Below are positions 36,498 through 44,762 of a stretch of DNA of 64,000 nt, piece after piece; within the stretch, counting starts at the first letter, position 1, and each line of letters begins with the position of its first letter. Origin of the DNA: Rhodospirillales bacterium (GTDB lineage Bacteria > Pseudomonadota > Alphaproteobacteria > Rhodospirillales > Defluviicoccaceae); the NCBI GenBank assembly GCA_016712375.1, contig JADJRE010000010.1, forward strand, positions 115,557-179,556. The letters are read 5' to 3'. Both the position numbers and the translations under genes were made by a program. The notes below the pieces were generated by a model. The model did not search any database. It was not told the DNA's origin and saw only the letters and a program-made list of their open reading frames with translations.

Positions 36498-38018
36498 TCA
36501 CTTATTCGCAATCCGCGTCGTCATCGGATGTTCCGAAAACTGCTGGTTGCCGTGCAGCAACAAGGTCAAGACTGCGTCCTCAACCTCTTGCGACATCAGC
36601 GCCTTGTCGGCGGCATAGCCGGCGGCTTCATAATCGCCGATCTTCCGTCGAACATCCCGCCTGACCTTCTTAAACAACTTGGGAGCCCGCCGCGCCAACT
36701 GCACCGTCATCGGCACGAGAGCAGCCCGCGCACCGGATACCGCCAGCCGCTCAGCCCGCTTCCTCGCCAGATCCAGGCCTTTGCCGAGCTTATAGATGAG
36801 GGGATGCTTGCCGGCTTTTGCGTCCGGCTGCTTGAGCTCGGCCGACAGTTGCTCGCCCTTTCGGACGAAGATCTGTGCAAGCTTTGCTATCGGCAGCACC
36901 AGACGCAACTCCCTGGGCGCGTCTTCGGCCTTCAACTTGTTGAACAGCCTTCGGCGCCACTGGTCCAGATCAGCAGCGGCCAGTCGGGCCGACTGCACCT
37001 CTTGTTCGGCCTTGCGCAGATCGCATTCGGTCGTCTCGGCCTGAGCTTGAACCGAGCGGAGAATCCGCTGGGACTCGGCGAGAGAGGTCTGCAGTGCTGC
37101 CTTGTCCTCCCCTGCTCGAAGCAGTTCTGCCTGAGCCTCGGCAAGCGCAACCTGCAGTGCTGCTTTATCCTTCCCGGCTCGATGCAGTTCTGCCTGAGCC
37201 TCGGCAAGCGCCACCTGCGTGTCGGCAGCGGCCTGCCGCGCCGACTGGAGTTCTTCCTGAACCCGGGCAAGCGTCAGCTGCGTCTCTTCCGCCTTTTCCC
37301 GCGCGGCGACCAGATCACGCCACAAACTCTCGGCGTTTGCGTCGTAAACGCGGAATTGGTCGAGCACATTGACCGGCAGCGCGAAGGCCTTGAGCAGCCC
37401 GGCACTTTCCTCGCGCACCCAGAAGTCGTTGATGCCATCGAAATAGGCAAAGGCGTACCCGAAGCCCCCCAGCAGCGCCTGCCAGTGCGCGTCGATCCGC
37501 TTGTTGGTTAGAATTTCGGTGCTTTCGATGATGAGCACTTCGGGACGGAACCTTTTCCAGTCACCACCAGCAATGATCGCATCTTCCGAGCCTTCCGCGT
37601 CGAGCTTAAGGAAGTGAATATGCCTTTCCTCGGCATAGCGGGCGAGAAGCTGCGCTAGCGAGATCGTCCTCACTCGCCGATGAATCCGCTCGCCGGCCAC
37701 TCCCGCGACCATGTCGCCTACTTCTGGTAGCAGCGTCGAGGTCCCTAGGCCGGCGCTGTGCTCCCAGAAATCCGCCTCTCCCTCACCACTGCTAATGGCC
37801 ACCTCAAGATTGATGTCACGAGGCCGTTGTTCTCGCAGTGCCTCGATGCCGGGCCCGGGTTCCACGTTGATCCCGGACCATCCAGCGTCGTAGAACGCTT
37901 TCGTTACGGAATCATTCACCGGATGATACGCGCCGATGTCCACGTAGAAGCCGTCGGATAGCTTTCCGAAACACCGATACAGCAGGACATCCTCGAAGTT
38001 TTGGGCGTAGCTGATCAT
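36498..38018 (-). CDS. FkbM family methyltransferase with C-terminal coiled coil
   Basis: 506-residue protein. Residues 1-220 are an FkbM-type SAM methyltransferase (MISYAQNFEDVLLYRCF, FYVDIGAYHPVNDSVTK as the SAM loop, HFLKLDAEGSEDAIIAGGDW). Residues about 230-350 form a long coiled coil rich in Ala, Glu and Gln, including a 21-residue direct repeat (269-310). A basic C-terminal region (about 400-470, many Lys/Arg) follows. FkbM enzymes O-methylate sugars or polyketides. Such tail-extended forms occur in polysaccharide clusters, where the coil may measure or anchor; that is inference. It is divergent from the double glycosyltransferase gene with 72 bases between starts. Confidence 0.88.
   Translation of the reverse strand: MISYAQNFEDVLLYRCFGKLSDGFYVDIGAYHPVNDSVTKAFYDAGWSGINVEPGPGIEALREQRPRDINLEVAISSGEGEADFWEHSAGLGTSTLLPEVGDMVAGVAGERIHRRVRTISLAQLLARYAEERHIHFLKLDAEGSEDAIIAGGDWKRFRPEVLIIESTEILTNKRIDAHWQALLGGFGYAFAYFDGINDFWVREESAGLLKAFALPVNVLDQFRVYDANAESLWRDLVAAREKAEETQLTLARVQEELQSARQAAADTQVALAEAQAELHRAGKDKAALQVALAEAQAELLRAGEDKAALQTSLAESQRILRSVQAQAETTECDLRKAEQEVQSARLAAADLDQWRRRLFNKLKAEDAPRELRLVLPIAKLAQIFVRKGEQLSAELKQPDAKAGKHPLIYKLGKGLDLARKRAERLAVSGARAALVPMTVQLARRAPKLFKKVRRDVRRKIGDYEAAGYAADKALMSQEVEDAVLTLLLHGNQQFSEHPMTTRIANK
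37089..37214 (-). repeat. two tandem 63-base coding repeats in the FkbM coiled coil
   Basis: Units 37152-37214 and 37089-37151 encode 21 residues each, VALAEAQAELxRAGxDKAALQ, differing at two positions. The length is three heptads, so changes in copy number would keep the coiled-coil register. A third, diverged partial unit (TSLAESQRIL) follows. Confidence 0.85.
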
Positions 38019-38090
38019 TGTGAACCAGAGAAAGATAGCGAAGAGGGACGATCCGGACGCCAGGGCCGGATCGGGGAAAGGCGGAGATTA

Positions 38091-40385
38091 GTGACTATCC
38101 GGATGATCGTCGATGGCAGATGCTTGCAGGATCCGAATTATGCGATACGGGGGGTTGGTCAGCATGTTCGCGCGCTGCTGCGGTATCGTCATCGCCAGCC
38201 GATGGGCAGTAGCTGGCACCTGACCGCGGTCCTTGACCGCGAACTGCCGCCGCTCAGCCGGGCGGATGAGGAACTGTTCGACCAGCTACGCATGACCGCT
38301 TACCTGCCGAGCGCCCAGCGGAGTGTTTTTCTTTCCACCTCGCCGATGACCCACTCGCCGCTACCGCTGGCGCGGTTGCTCATGCGTCCGGACATACCTC
38401 GGGCGGCCATCGTCTACGACTTCATCCCGCACGATATGCCGCAGCAATACCTGTCGTCGCAGAAAGCCCGGATCTCCTACACGACGTGCCTCACTTGGCT
38501 GCGCCGGTTCGACCATTACTTTCCGATCTCGCACTACACGTCGACTCGCCTCCAGGAGTTGCTGAACGTCGATTCCCGGCGATGCACGGTGACCGGCGTT
38601 TCGGTCCGGGAATCGCTGCTTCCGGCGAATGGGACAATGACTCCCCCTGACGGGTTCGTGCTGGTTGTCGGCGGCGGCGACCCCCGGAAGAATCCCGAGG
38701 TCGCGATCGCGGCGCATGGCGGGAGCAGTCGGCTCGCCGCCGCCGGGATCCGGTTGCTGATCGCGGGAGCCTACCCCGAGGACATGCAGCGCAGCTTGCG
38801 CGGCCTGCACGAACGGGCAGGCGGGCGGCCAGAACTGCTGCAATTCCTGCCCAAGCTGTCCGACGAAGAGTTGAGGGCGTGCTACACCGCAGCCGTGTGC
38901 ACCGTTGCCCCCTCGCGCATCGAAGGATTTTCCATCCCCATCGTCGAGGCTACAGCGAACGGCTGCCCGGTGCTCGCGTCCAATTGCGCGGCACAGGCCG
39001 AACTTCTCGATGACCCGAAAGACTTGTTCGATCCGGACGATAGCGCGACTCTGCGCCGCCGCATCGAGGCCGTGGCACTGAATCCGCCCGAGCGCGAGCG
39101 AGTGCGCCGTGTTCAAGCCGACACTTGGCGCCGTTTCACCGAAAAGGAGGTCGGCAGGCGCTTTTGGGGGGCGATGCTGGATCTTGCCGCGGTTCCGGCG
39201 CCAGCGGTGCTGCGCGGCAATCGGCCACGCATTGCTTTCTTGTCGCCGTTGCCGCCGGCCCCCTCAGGAGTCGCGGACTACTCCTTCGCGACACTCGGTC
39301 CGCTCGCGGCGCGTGCCGACGTCGAGGTCTTCAGCGATACGCCGGATGCGCGCGTGCCAGAAGGCGCGCGGCTTGTTGGCGAACCGAGTGCGCTCGCGCA
39401 CTTGCACCCACGCTTCGATGCCGTGGTGTCGGTGATCGGCAATTCGCCCTTTCACTTAAAGGAGTTCGACCTGTTGATGCGCTACGGGTCGGCGGCGATT
39501 GCCCACGACGCCCGCATGTTGGACTTTTATTGCGATGTCTTGAGCGCAGAGCGCGCGAGCGCCGTTGCTTCCGACGAACTCGGTCGCTCCGTACAACAAG
39601 AGGATCTCAACAGATGGATGCAGGATCCATGTACATTGGAAGCTCTTTTCCTCAAGGAGATTGCGGAGGCGGCTCACCCGCTTATTGTCCATTCGCCGAT
39701 TAGCGCTCAATACGTCGAGGGGCGTTATAATCTTAGTTGCAAAGTTCTCCCTTTCGTCCCCTATCGAAATTTTGCTGCTCAGGAAATTAGCGCTCCGGCG
39801 CGTTCGGCATTGCGCCGTCGTCTTGATATTCCTGACGAGCAACTGATAATCGCTAGTTTTGGGGTAGTAGATCCGGTAAAGGCATTTGAAGAATGTGTGT
39901 GGGCACTGGAGATGATCAGAGCATGGAATATGAACGCACGGCTTATATTTGTTGGCAAGACCAGAAAAGCACTTGTTAAATTTATTCGAAAAGAGACTAG
40001 AACTATCGGTATTGAAAATTATGTAACGCTCTACGACAGAGAGCTTAGCGAAGATGAATATCGCTCTTGGCTCGTTGCCGCTGACGTCGCCTTACAGTTG
40101 CGTACATACCAACTCGGGGGATTGTCGGGCGCTATATTGGACTGCATTTCCGCGGCTCTGCCGACCGTAGCCAACGCACATCTCGCCGAAGCCTGCGACG
40201 CACCGAGTTACGTCAGACGGGTTCCAGATGGCATCAGTGCCGTTCTAGTCGCGGAAGCGATTGCCTCGATTGTAGCCGACGGTCTGCATCGTAATCGACC
40301 ATTGAAGGAGCGCGACGCCGTGTTGGAATTGCGCAATTTCGCGACCTACGTGGATCAGTTGCTTGCGGTGGTGGGCTGTGCATAA
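38091..40385 (+). CDS. tandem glycosyltransferase, two GT-B domains
   Basis: 764-residue protein with two consecutive GT4-type domains. Domain 1 (about 1-365) has MIVDGRCLQDPNYAIRGVGQHV, VLVVGGGDPRKNPEVAI, and the donor motif APSRIEGFSIPIVEATANGCPVLAS. Domain 2 (about 375-764) begins RIAFLSPLPPAPSGVADYS, a common GT4 opening, and has IIASFGVVDPVKAFEECVWAL and QLRTYQLGGLSGAILDCISAALPTV. The start is GTG 38091 behind GGCGGAG. Base composition changes inside the gene: codon third positions become AT-rich from about 39600 on, so the 3' third may have come by recombination. The next glycosyltransferase starts 9 bases after its stop. Confidence 0.87.
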   Translation: MTIRMIVDGRCLQDPNYAIRGVGQHVRALLRYRHRQPMGSSWHLTAVLDRELPPLSRADEELFDQLRMTAYLPSAQRSVFLSTSPMTHSPLPLARLLMRPDIPRAAIVYDFIPHDMPQQYLSSQKARISYTTCLTWLRRFDHYFPISHYTSTRLQELLNVDSRRCTVTGVSVRESLLPANGTMTPPDGFVLVVGGGDPRKNPEVAIAAHGGSSRLAAAGIRLLIAGAYPEDMQRSLRGLHERAGGRPELLQFLPKLSDEELRACYTAAVCTVAPSRIEGFSIPIVEATANGCPVLASNCAAQAELLDDPKDLFDPDDSATLRRRIEAVALNPPERERVRRVQADTWRRFTEKEVGRRFWGAMLDLAAVPAPAVLRGNRPRIAFLSPLPPAPSGVADYSFATLGPLAARADVEVFSDTPDARVPEGARLVGEPSALAHLHPRFDAVVSVIGNSPFHLKEFDLLMRYGSAAIAHDARMLDFYCDVLSAERASAVASDELGRSVQQEDLNRWMQDPCTLEALFLKEIAEAAHPLIVHSPISAQYVEGRYNLSCKVLPFVPYRNFAAQEISAPARSALRRRLDIPDEQLIIASFGVVDPVKAFEECVWALEMIRAWNMNARLIFVGKTRKALVKFIRKETRTIGIENYVTLYDRELSEDEYRSWLVAADVALQLRTYQLGGLSGAILDCISAALPTVANAHLAEACDAPSYVRRVPDGISAVLVAEAIASIVADGLHRNRPLKERDAVLELRNFATYVDQLLAVVGCA

Positions 40386-40394
40386 GGAAAAGTG

Positions 40395-41521
40395 ATGAAG
40401 TGCGTGGTCATAGATATTACGGAGTTCGTTGCCAATCCCATTCGTACCGGGATTCAGCGGGTGTTGCGTGAGCTGCTGCGCTACTGGCCTAACCCAAGCC
40501 ATTTGAAACTCGGACGATTCGATGGGTCGCGAGGTCTAGTGCCGCTGTCGGACGACGTACTCCCACTGTTGCTCGATGATGATGAACAAGCGAAAGAGGC
40601 TACAACTGAGGAGCTACGGGGTCTCCTAGAGCAACGGCTCAATTGCACGGATAGCAGCGGGTGGCCTGACGATGCGATCGTGCTTGTACCGGAGTTGTTC
40701 TTTGATCCGCTGCGCTGCCTTTGGTATTTTGAAAGAGTACGGCAGCATCCCATGTCGACATTTTTTATTGTGTACGATTTTATCCCTTGGCTATACCCTA
40801 GCAGAATCGGCATGAACGTGACAGCACCGCTGATGCATTATCTGCGCCTGATTCGCGAAGCTCGCTGTACGGCCTTTATCAGTAGTCAAGTGAAGTCAGA
40901 TTACGCTGCGAGGATCAGACGCAATGGATCTCTGGATTGCGGACCAGTATTACCACTCGGAGCAGATGGGATCGGTCTGGAACGGCAGGCATTTTCTGCT
41001 CGCAAAAGAGTCTGGGTCTCGATCGGGGCGATCAACGGCAACAAAATCAAGATCGTATTTATGCTGCATTTTATAACCTGTGGAAAAATGGATTTGATGG
41101 GGAGTTGGTGCTAATCGGACGTGTTTGGGGCAAGAGTGGTGATGGTTGGTTGAACGAAGCTTACCGCCAGCCGCGCTTCCGCCATCTTGACCATGTACCT
41201 GATCAAGCTCTTAAGGATGAACTTCGTAATGCACGTGCAACAATCTATGTATCAGCAGTGGAGGGGTTTGGCCTGCCACCCATTGAAAGTCTGCACGCGG
41301 GAATTCCAGTAATAGTCACTGACAATATTCCAAGCATCACTGATCTACCAGAGTATGGACAGATTCGGCTGAAGTCGGCCAGTGTCCCGGATATCACAGA
41401 GGCAGTGCGAGTAACCGCTGACAACCAAGCTTGCTTTCGGCTTTGGCAGCAGGCCGACAATTTAAAACTTGCAACATGGCGTGACTTTGCTTTCAGAGCC
41501 GCAGCATGGGTTCAAGCATAG
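40395..41521 (+). CDS. glycosyltransferase family 4 protein, one frameshift near 41045
   Basis: About 375-residue GT4 enzyme in two frames. The first frame (MKCVVIDITEFVANPIRTGIQRVLRELL ... VWVSIGAINGNK) is followed in another frame by NQDRIYAAFYNLWKNGFDGELVLIGRVWG. The donor motif VSAVEGFGLPPIESLHAGIPVIVTDNIPSI comes next. A single A added to the AAAA run at 41043-41046 restores NGNKNQDRIYAAF, where the family has E/D-x-RKN-x-x-x-I. One base is therefore missing in a short homopolymer, a typical read error. AAGGAAAA lies in front of the ATG. It starts 9 bases after the double glycosyltransferase. The composition is AT-rich compared with the window. Confidence 0.83.
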
Positions 41522-41558
41522 TTACAAATACGATGTGATACGCGAAAAGGATGACGCA

Positions 41559-42659
41559 ATGTCGGAGAATGGCGCGAATAAAAATTCCGAGCTAGCAATG
41601 AAGGCATTGGAAATAGGATTATCTAGCAAAATATTGCCAATTTCTGGCCGCTTATGCAATGTATATGGAGACACAGGAGATCCTTTTTTTGATGCGATGT
41701 CACCTGCCCATTTCCATGGCTTGGCCCCCGGCGGCTACGGCAGTTTCGATAACTTCTGCTCGAAATATCTTAAACCGGAATATGTAATGATTGACGTCGG
41801 AGCTAACATCGGGATCACCGCGCTTATCGCTGGCGCCTACATTGCGCAGGGCAGGATCGTGGCAATTGACGCATCTCCGCGCAACTGTGCCGCGCTTGAG
41901 GCAAACCTGAAATGCAACGGTTTCGACGATGCGGTCGTGCTTCCCTTTGCTGTCGGTTCAGCCCATGGTGAATTTCAATTCCAGGAGGCGGGCGCGCATG
42001 GTCATGTCTTGACGGAAACGATCGCCTTAGGCCGAGTTGGAATAACGGTTCCGGTCAGAACGATCGATCAGATTGTCGAAGAGCTCGATCTTCCCAGGGT
42101 TGACTTCATAAAAATTGACATTGAAGGCTTTGAACGTGATGCAGTTATTGGCGCAGAGCAAACAATTCGTAAATGGAATCCACTTTTCTATATCGAATTC
42201 AATAGTTTATGCCAGATAACTGTACATAACGAAAGCCCTTTAAGATTCTATAACTTTTTGCTTGACAAATTCAAATATGTGTATCGAATTGACGAAGATA
42301 ATCTTATCGCATTAGATAAGGAGCAAGGGGTATTATTTGTGCATGACAATATACTAAGGAGGGGCTGTGTCGAGGATGTTGTAGCGTCTAATTGCGGGGA
42401 ACGCCTGATCGAGGCGCCTCGCTACCTGGAAAAACGGATTGAGCGTCTTGAATTAGAACAAGAGACTCTCCGCATCGAACATGATGCATTGCGGCAGGAG
42501 CGCGAAAATCTGCTTGCTCAACCAGAATTCCTGATAGCGGAGTGTGAAAAGTTGCGTGCCGAACGCGATCGCCTCGCGAGCAAGCTGGAAAGGATGAAGC
42601 GCTCGGTCTATTGGCGGTGGGTGGCGCCGGTTCGCAAGCTTGGTAAGAAGATGAGATAG
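41559..42659 (+). CDS. FkbM family methyltransferase with C-terminal coiled coil
   Basis: 366-residue SAM methyltransferase of the FkbM family. The SAM loop YVMIDVGANIGITALIAGAYI is followed by IVAIDASPRNCAALEANLKCNG and VDFIKIDIEGFERDAVIGAEQTI (the conserved D-I-E-G motif). After about residue 275 the protein becomes a charged coiled coil (KRIERLELEQETLRIEHDALRQERENL) and ends KRSVYWRWVAPVRKLGKK, a short aromatic-basic tail. The ATG at 41559 behind AAAGGA is preferred; the preceding glycosyltransferase ends 37 bases upstream. Low GC, like its upstream neighbour. Confidence 0.88.
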   Translation: MSENGANKNSELAMKALEIGLSSKILPISGRLCNVYGDTGDPFFDAMSPAHFHGLAPGGYGSFDNFCSKYLKPEYVMIDVGANIGITALIAGAYIAQGRIVAIDASPRNCAALEANLKCNGFDDAVVLPFAVGSAHGEFQFQEAGAHGHVLTETIALGRVGITVPVRTIDQIVEELDLPRVDFIKIDIEGFERDAVIGAEQTIRKWNPLFYIEFNSLCQITVHNESPLRFYNFLLDKFKYVYRIDEDNLIALDKEQGVLFVHDNILRRGCVEDVVASNCGERLIEAPRYLEKRIERLELEQETLRIEHDALRQERENLLAQPEFLIAECEKLRAERDRLASKLERMKRSVYWRWVAPVRKLGKKMR

Positions 42660-42699
42660 GATTCGATAGCTGCGCGCGGAAGTAAACGTCCCATTAGCG

Positions 42700-43659
42700 T
42701 TAGGCTTGGTCAAGAGGCTTGGTGATTATCATTCCAAACGACGTTGTTGCGTACTGTCCGAGCATCAAACGAAGGTGGGCATGCATCGGATCTGCATACG
42801 GCGGAAGGTCGATGAATTGGTCCAAGAGCCCCGAGCCGATGCTGAAGTCCAAGGGCGCCACGAGGTAGCCTTGATTAGTGAGCTGTTCGGCGACGTCCTC
42901 AAAATGTTTGCGTAGGAACAAGACAGTCATGAAGTCCTCAAGCGTCGATTCATCTGACGAAAAATTCCACTCCGTCGTATGAACCGCCACCCCTCCGGAC
43001 GTCAGGCACTTCGCGCTTTTCTCGATGAAGCGGAGGCCCTCGGTGATGCTGCCGAGATGTTCCAAAGCACACGACGACCATACGAAATCAAACCGGCCGG
43101 CAAGATTGCTTGGAATGTTTCTCATGTCGACGCGGCTGAACGAGACAAGACGGTCAAATTTGTTTCGGTCGCATAGATACGGCTTAAACAGTGATTCCCG
43201 TGTCTGCGTGTACTCACGGCTCGTCGTCCAACCAGACGCATCTGCCGGCGCGTCCGTAGCCATGACCGATATACCCATGCTGGCGAACAGGCTTGGCAAG
43301 GGCTCCTCGCCACACCCAAAACCAAGGCCGCTCGCTCCTTCGCGAAGCATTCCAGCGTCGAACAGAGCCTGAAGAATATAGCAGAATTCCCAGAGCTTTC
43401 GATGGTACACTGGCGCAGCCTTAATTTGATTGCACCAGTATCCAAACCAAGCACTTTCGACGTCGTCTTGTGTGCACGCCTTCGATTTCAGGGGAACCCG
43501 AGTTGGCATGCCTTCGACCGGCACCAATGGCAGCTTTTGTGCTAACTGCTGTGCCAGATGATATCCCAGAACCTTGACGTCCCGACGCAAGATATCCTGA
43601 AGTGCGGCAGTCCCAGGATCAGCACTACCGGCTGGCTGTTGTGACCCATTGTTTTTCAT
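42700..43659 (-). CDS. class I SAM-dependent methyltransferase
   Basis: 319-residue methyltransferase-like protein. The SAM-binding loop reads GASGLGFGCGEEPLPSLFASMGISVMATDAP, a variant with GFGCGEEP in place of the usual DxGxGxG. It is followed by RFDFVWSSCALEHLGSITEGLRFIEKSAKCLTSGGVAVHTTEW, a clear motif II/III pattern (SSCxLEHL, G-G-V). Acceptor unknown; by context it may be a sugar or lipid of the surface polymer. The ATG follows GAGAAGG. It faces the FkbM gene tail-to-tail, and a tRNA-like sequence lies directly upstream. Confidence 0.82.
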   Translation of the reverse strand: MKNNGSQQPAGSADPGTAALQDILRRDVKVLGYHLAQQLAQKLPLVPVEGMPTRVPLKSKACTQDDVESAWFGYWCNQIKAAPVYHRKLWEFCYILQALFDAGMLREGASGLGFGCGEEPLPSLFASMGISVMATDAPADASGWTTSREYTQTRESLFKPYLCDRNKFDRLVSFSRVDMRNIPSNLAGRFDFVWSSCALEHLGSITEGLRFIEKSAKCLTSGGVAVHTTEWNFSSDESTLEDFMTVLFLRKHFEDVAEQLTNQGYLVAPLDFSIGSGLLDQFIDLPPYADPMHAHLRLMLGQYATTSFGMIITKPLDQA

Positions 43660-43690
43660 TTTTGCCTTCTCTGCGTTGCAGCGGAAAACC

Positions 43691-43764
43691 TTGAGAAGAC
43701 TGGATTCGAATCAGTGACCCTCTGCTCTCAAAGCAGATGCGCTATCAGACAGCGCTACCCTTAT
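43691..43764 (-). pseudogene. tRNA-like sequence, probably a tRNA remnant
   Basis: Read on the minus strand this has most of a tRNA. The D stem is GCGC/GCGC and the anticodon stem TCTGC/GCAGA, with loop TTTGAGA (anticodon position TGA). The variable loop is GGGTC and the T loop TTCGAAT, with stem ACTGA/CCAGT (one mismatch). The 3' acceptor strand is CTTCTCA. The 5' acceptor strand should be close to TGAGAAG but reads ATAAGGG and does not pair. No CCA is encoded. A UGA anticodon would mean serine, yet the long variable arm of tRNA-Ser is missing. I read it as a tRNA whose 5' end was lost or replaced. Confidence 0.55.
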
Positions 43765-43780
43765 CGGGTTGAAGGGTAGC
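43754..43780. repeat. 9-bp inverted repeat overlapping the tRNA-like sequence
   Basis: GCTACCCTT (43754-43762) and AAGGGTAGC (43772-43780) are perfect inverted copies around a 9-base loop. The left arm takes in the bases where the tRNA 5' acceptor should be. It may be a terminator without T-run or the scar of the event that broke the tRNA. Confidence 0.6.
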
Positions 43781-43946
43781 CACTCGGTGCGTCGCAAAAT
43801 GTTGCGACAGCGGATGTGGCCGCACCCGCGCCCGACGGGGCACGTTTACTATGCAAGGGGCGCATTTGAGATGCAACTGCGGTTGCTTAACACCTGCGCA
43901 GTCGGCAAGCGGCCGCACGGCTTTATGGACGCCAACCCCCCGCGCA

Positions 43947-43969
43947 GGCAGGGGCCGGGGGCCCCTGCC
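43947..43969. repeat. palindromic element, copy 1
   Basis: Stem GGCAGGGGC (43947-43955) with GCCCCTGCC (43961-43969) and loop CGGGG. The same 9-bp stem recurs at 44035-44057 with a different loop. Confidence 0.75.
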
Positions 43970-44034
43970 GAATCGGCGCCGCAGGCTAGGCGTCCGATTA
44001 AAGGCACGATGCTCTAGTGAAACAGTGCCGGAAG

Positions 44035-44057
44035 GGCAGGGGCGGTTAGCCCCTGCC
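44035..44057. repeat. palindromic element, copy 2; possible hsp20 terminator
   Basis: Stem GGCAGGGGC (44035-44043) with GCCCCTGCC (44049-44057) and loop GGTTA. It lies 18 bases after the hsp20 stop, where a terminator would be expected, but no T-run follows on the minus strand. It shares its stem with copy 1. Confidence 0.7.
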
Positions 44058-44074
44058 GGATCAACCCGTAGGTC

Positions 44075-44560
44075 TTAAGCGACGCGGCGGGCGTCTTCGA
44101 TTTGGGTCGGGCCCGAGGACTCGAGGGTTGCGGGGGCGGTTGTCTTGATCTCGATGCGCCGCGGCTTCATCGCTTCGGGAAGCTCGCGCACCAGGTCGAC
44201 GACCAGCAAACCATTGTGCAGCTGGGCTCCACTTACCTTGACGTGGTCGGCAAGCTGGAACTGCCGCTTGAACGACCGGCCGGCAATGCCGCGGTAAAGG
44301 AACGACTGCCCGGTATCGACGTCCTTCTTGCGGCCCTCGACGAGCAGCGCGTTTTCGCGAACCTCGATGGCGAGCTCATCCTCGCCAAACCCGGCCACCG
44401 CCAGCGTCACCCGATAACGGTCCTCGCCGGTACGCTCGATGTTGTACGGCGGGTAGCCGTTGCCCGCCTCGCTCCACTGCCCGGTGCTCTCGAGCATGTT
44501 CATCAGCCGGTCAAAGCCGACGGTCGAACGGAAAAGCGGGGAAAAGTCGAAAGTTGTCAT
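44075..44560 (-). CDS. Hsp20/IbpA family small heat shock protein
   Basis: 161-residue small heat shock chaperone that holds unfolded proteins in the cytoplasm. The N terminus FDFSPLFRSTVGFDRLMNML is the IbpA-type start. The alpha-crystallin domain (about 35-130) carries YPPYNIERTGEDRYRVTLAVAGF, ELAIEVRENALLVEGRK and the dimer strand FLYRGIAGRSFKRQFQLADHVKVSGAQLHNGLLVVDLVRELPE. The C-terminal tail has RRIEI, the I/V-x-I motif that builds oligomers. The ATG at 44560 follows GGAGG. The leader upstream has a ROSE-like arrangement, so control by temperature is plausible. Confidence 0.94.
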   Translation of the reverse strand: MTTFDFSPLFRSTVGFDRLMNMLESTGQWSEAGNGYPPYNIERTGEDRYRVTLAVAGFGEDELAIEVRENALLVEGRKKDVDTGQSFLYRGIAGRSFKRQFQLADHVKVSGAQLHNGLLVVDLVRELPEAMKPRRIEIKTTAPATLESSGPTQIEDARRVA

Positions 44561-44660
44561 CACGTCACATCCTCCAGGAACAAGCAATGTGTCGATGCCG
44601 CCGCCCGGCCGCTTGCGTTCGCGCCGGGCGAGGCGCCGGACCCCATCATGGGCATCCGAC
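44561..44660 (-). promoter_or_regulatory. candidate ROSE-type RNA thermometer in the hsp20 leader
   Basis: ROSE elements of alphaproteobacterial small heat shock genes mask the ribosome site with a U-U/C-G-C-U stretch. Here TTGCT (44587-44583) stands 7 bases in front of the GGAGG ribosome site (44575-44571). The leader upstream is rich in GC stems (for example the CCGGGCG region near 44600-44635). The match is positional; no folding was run. Confidence 0.35.
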
Positions 44661-44668
44661 GACCCTTG

Positions 44669-44697
44669 AGTTATGTCGGCTTTTGCGTTCCCGCAAG
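44669..44697 (-). promoter_or_regulatory. candidate heat-shock-type promoter for hsp20
   Basis: CTTGCG (44697-44692) and CATAACT (44675-44669) are separated by 16 bases. The first resembles the CTTGAA -35 of RpoH promoters, while the -10 is a loose match. The spacing and the leader of about 100 bases fit a ROSE-controlled gene. Confidence 0.3.
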
Positions 44698-44762
44698 CCC
44701 CTGCAATCGCTCTGTGGAAGTGAAATTTCGCGCAGCTGCCGCAGCACCTGCGTGCGGCGCCG

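Larger units (their letters stand above)
43660..44074. other. gene-free stretch with tRNA-like remnant and palindromes
   Basis: 415 bases with no protein gene. It holds a tRNA-like sequence (43691-43764), a 9-bp hairpin overlapping it, and two hairpins sharing one stem sequence (43947-43969 and 44035-44057). These are listed separately. Confidence 0.6.

Noticed and set aside
37089..37214. Direct repeats as a CRISPR array
   Set aside because: Two adjacent coding units with no spacers, in frame within a coiled coil.
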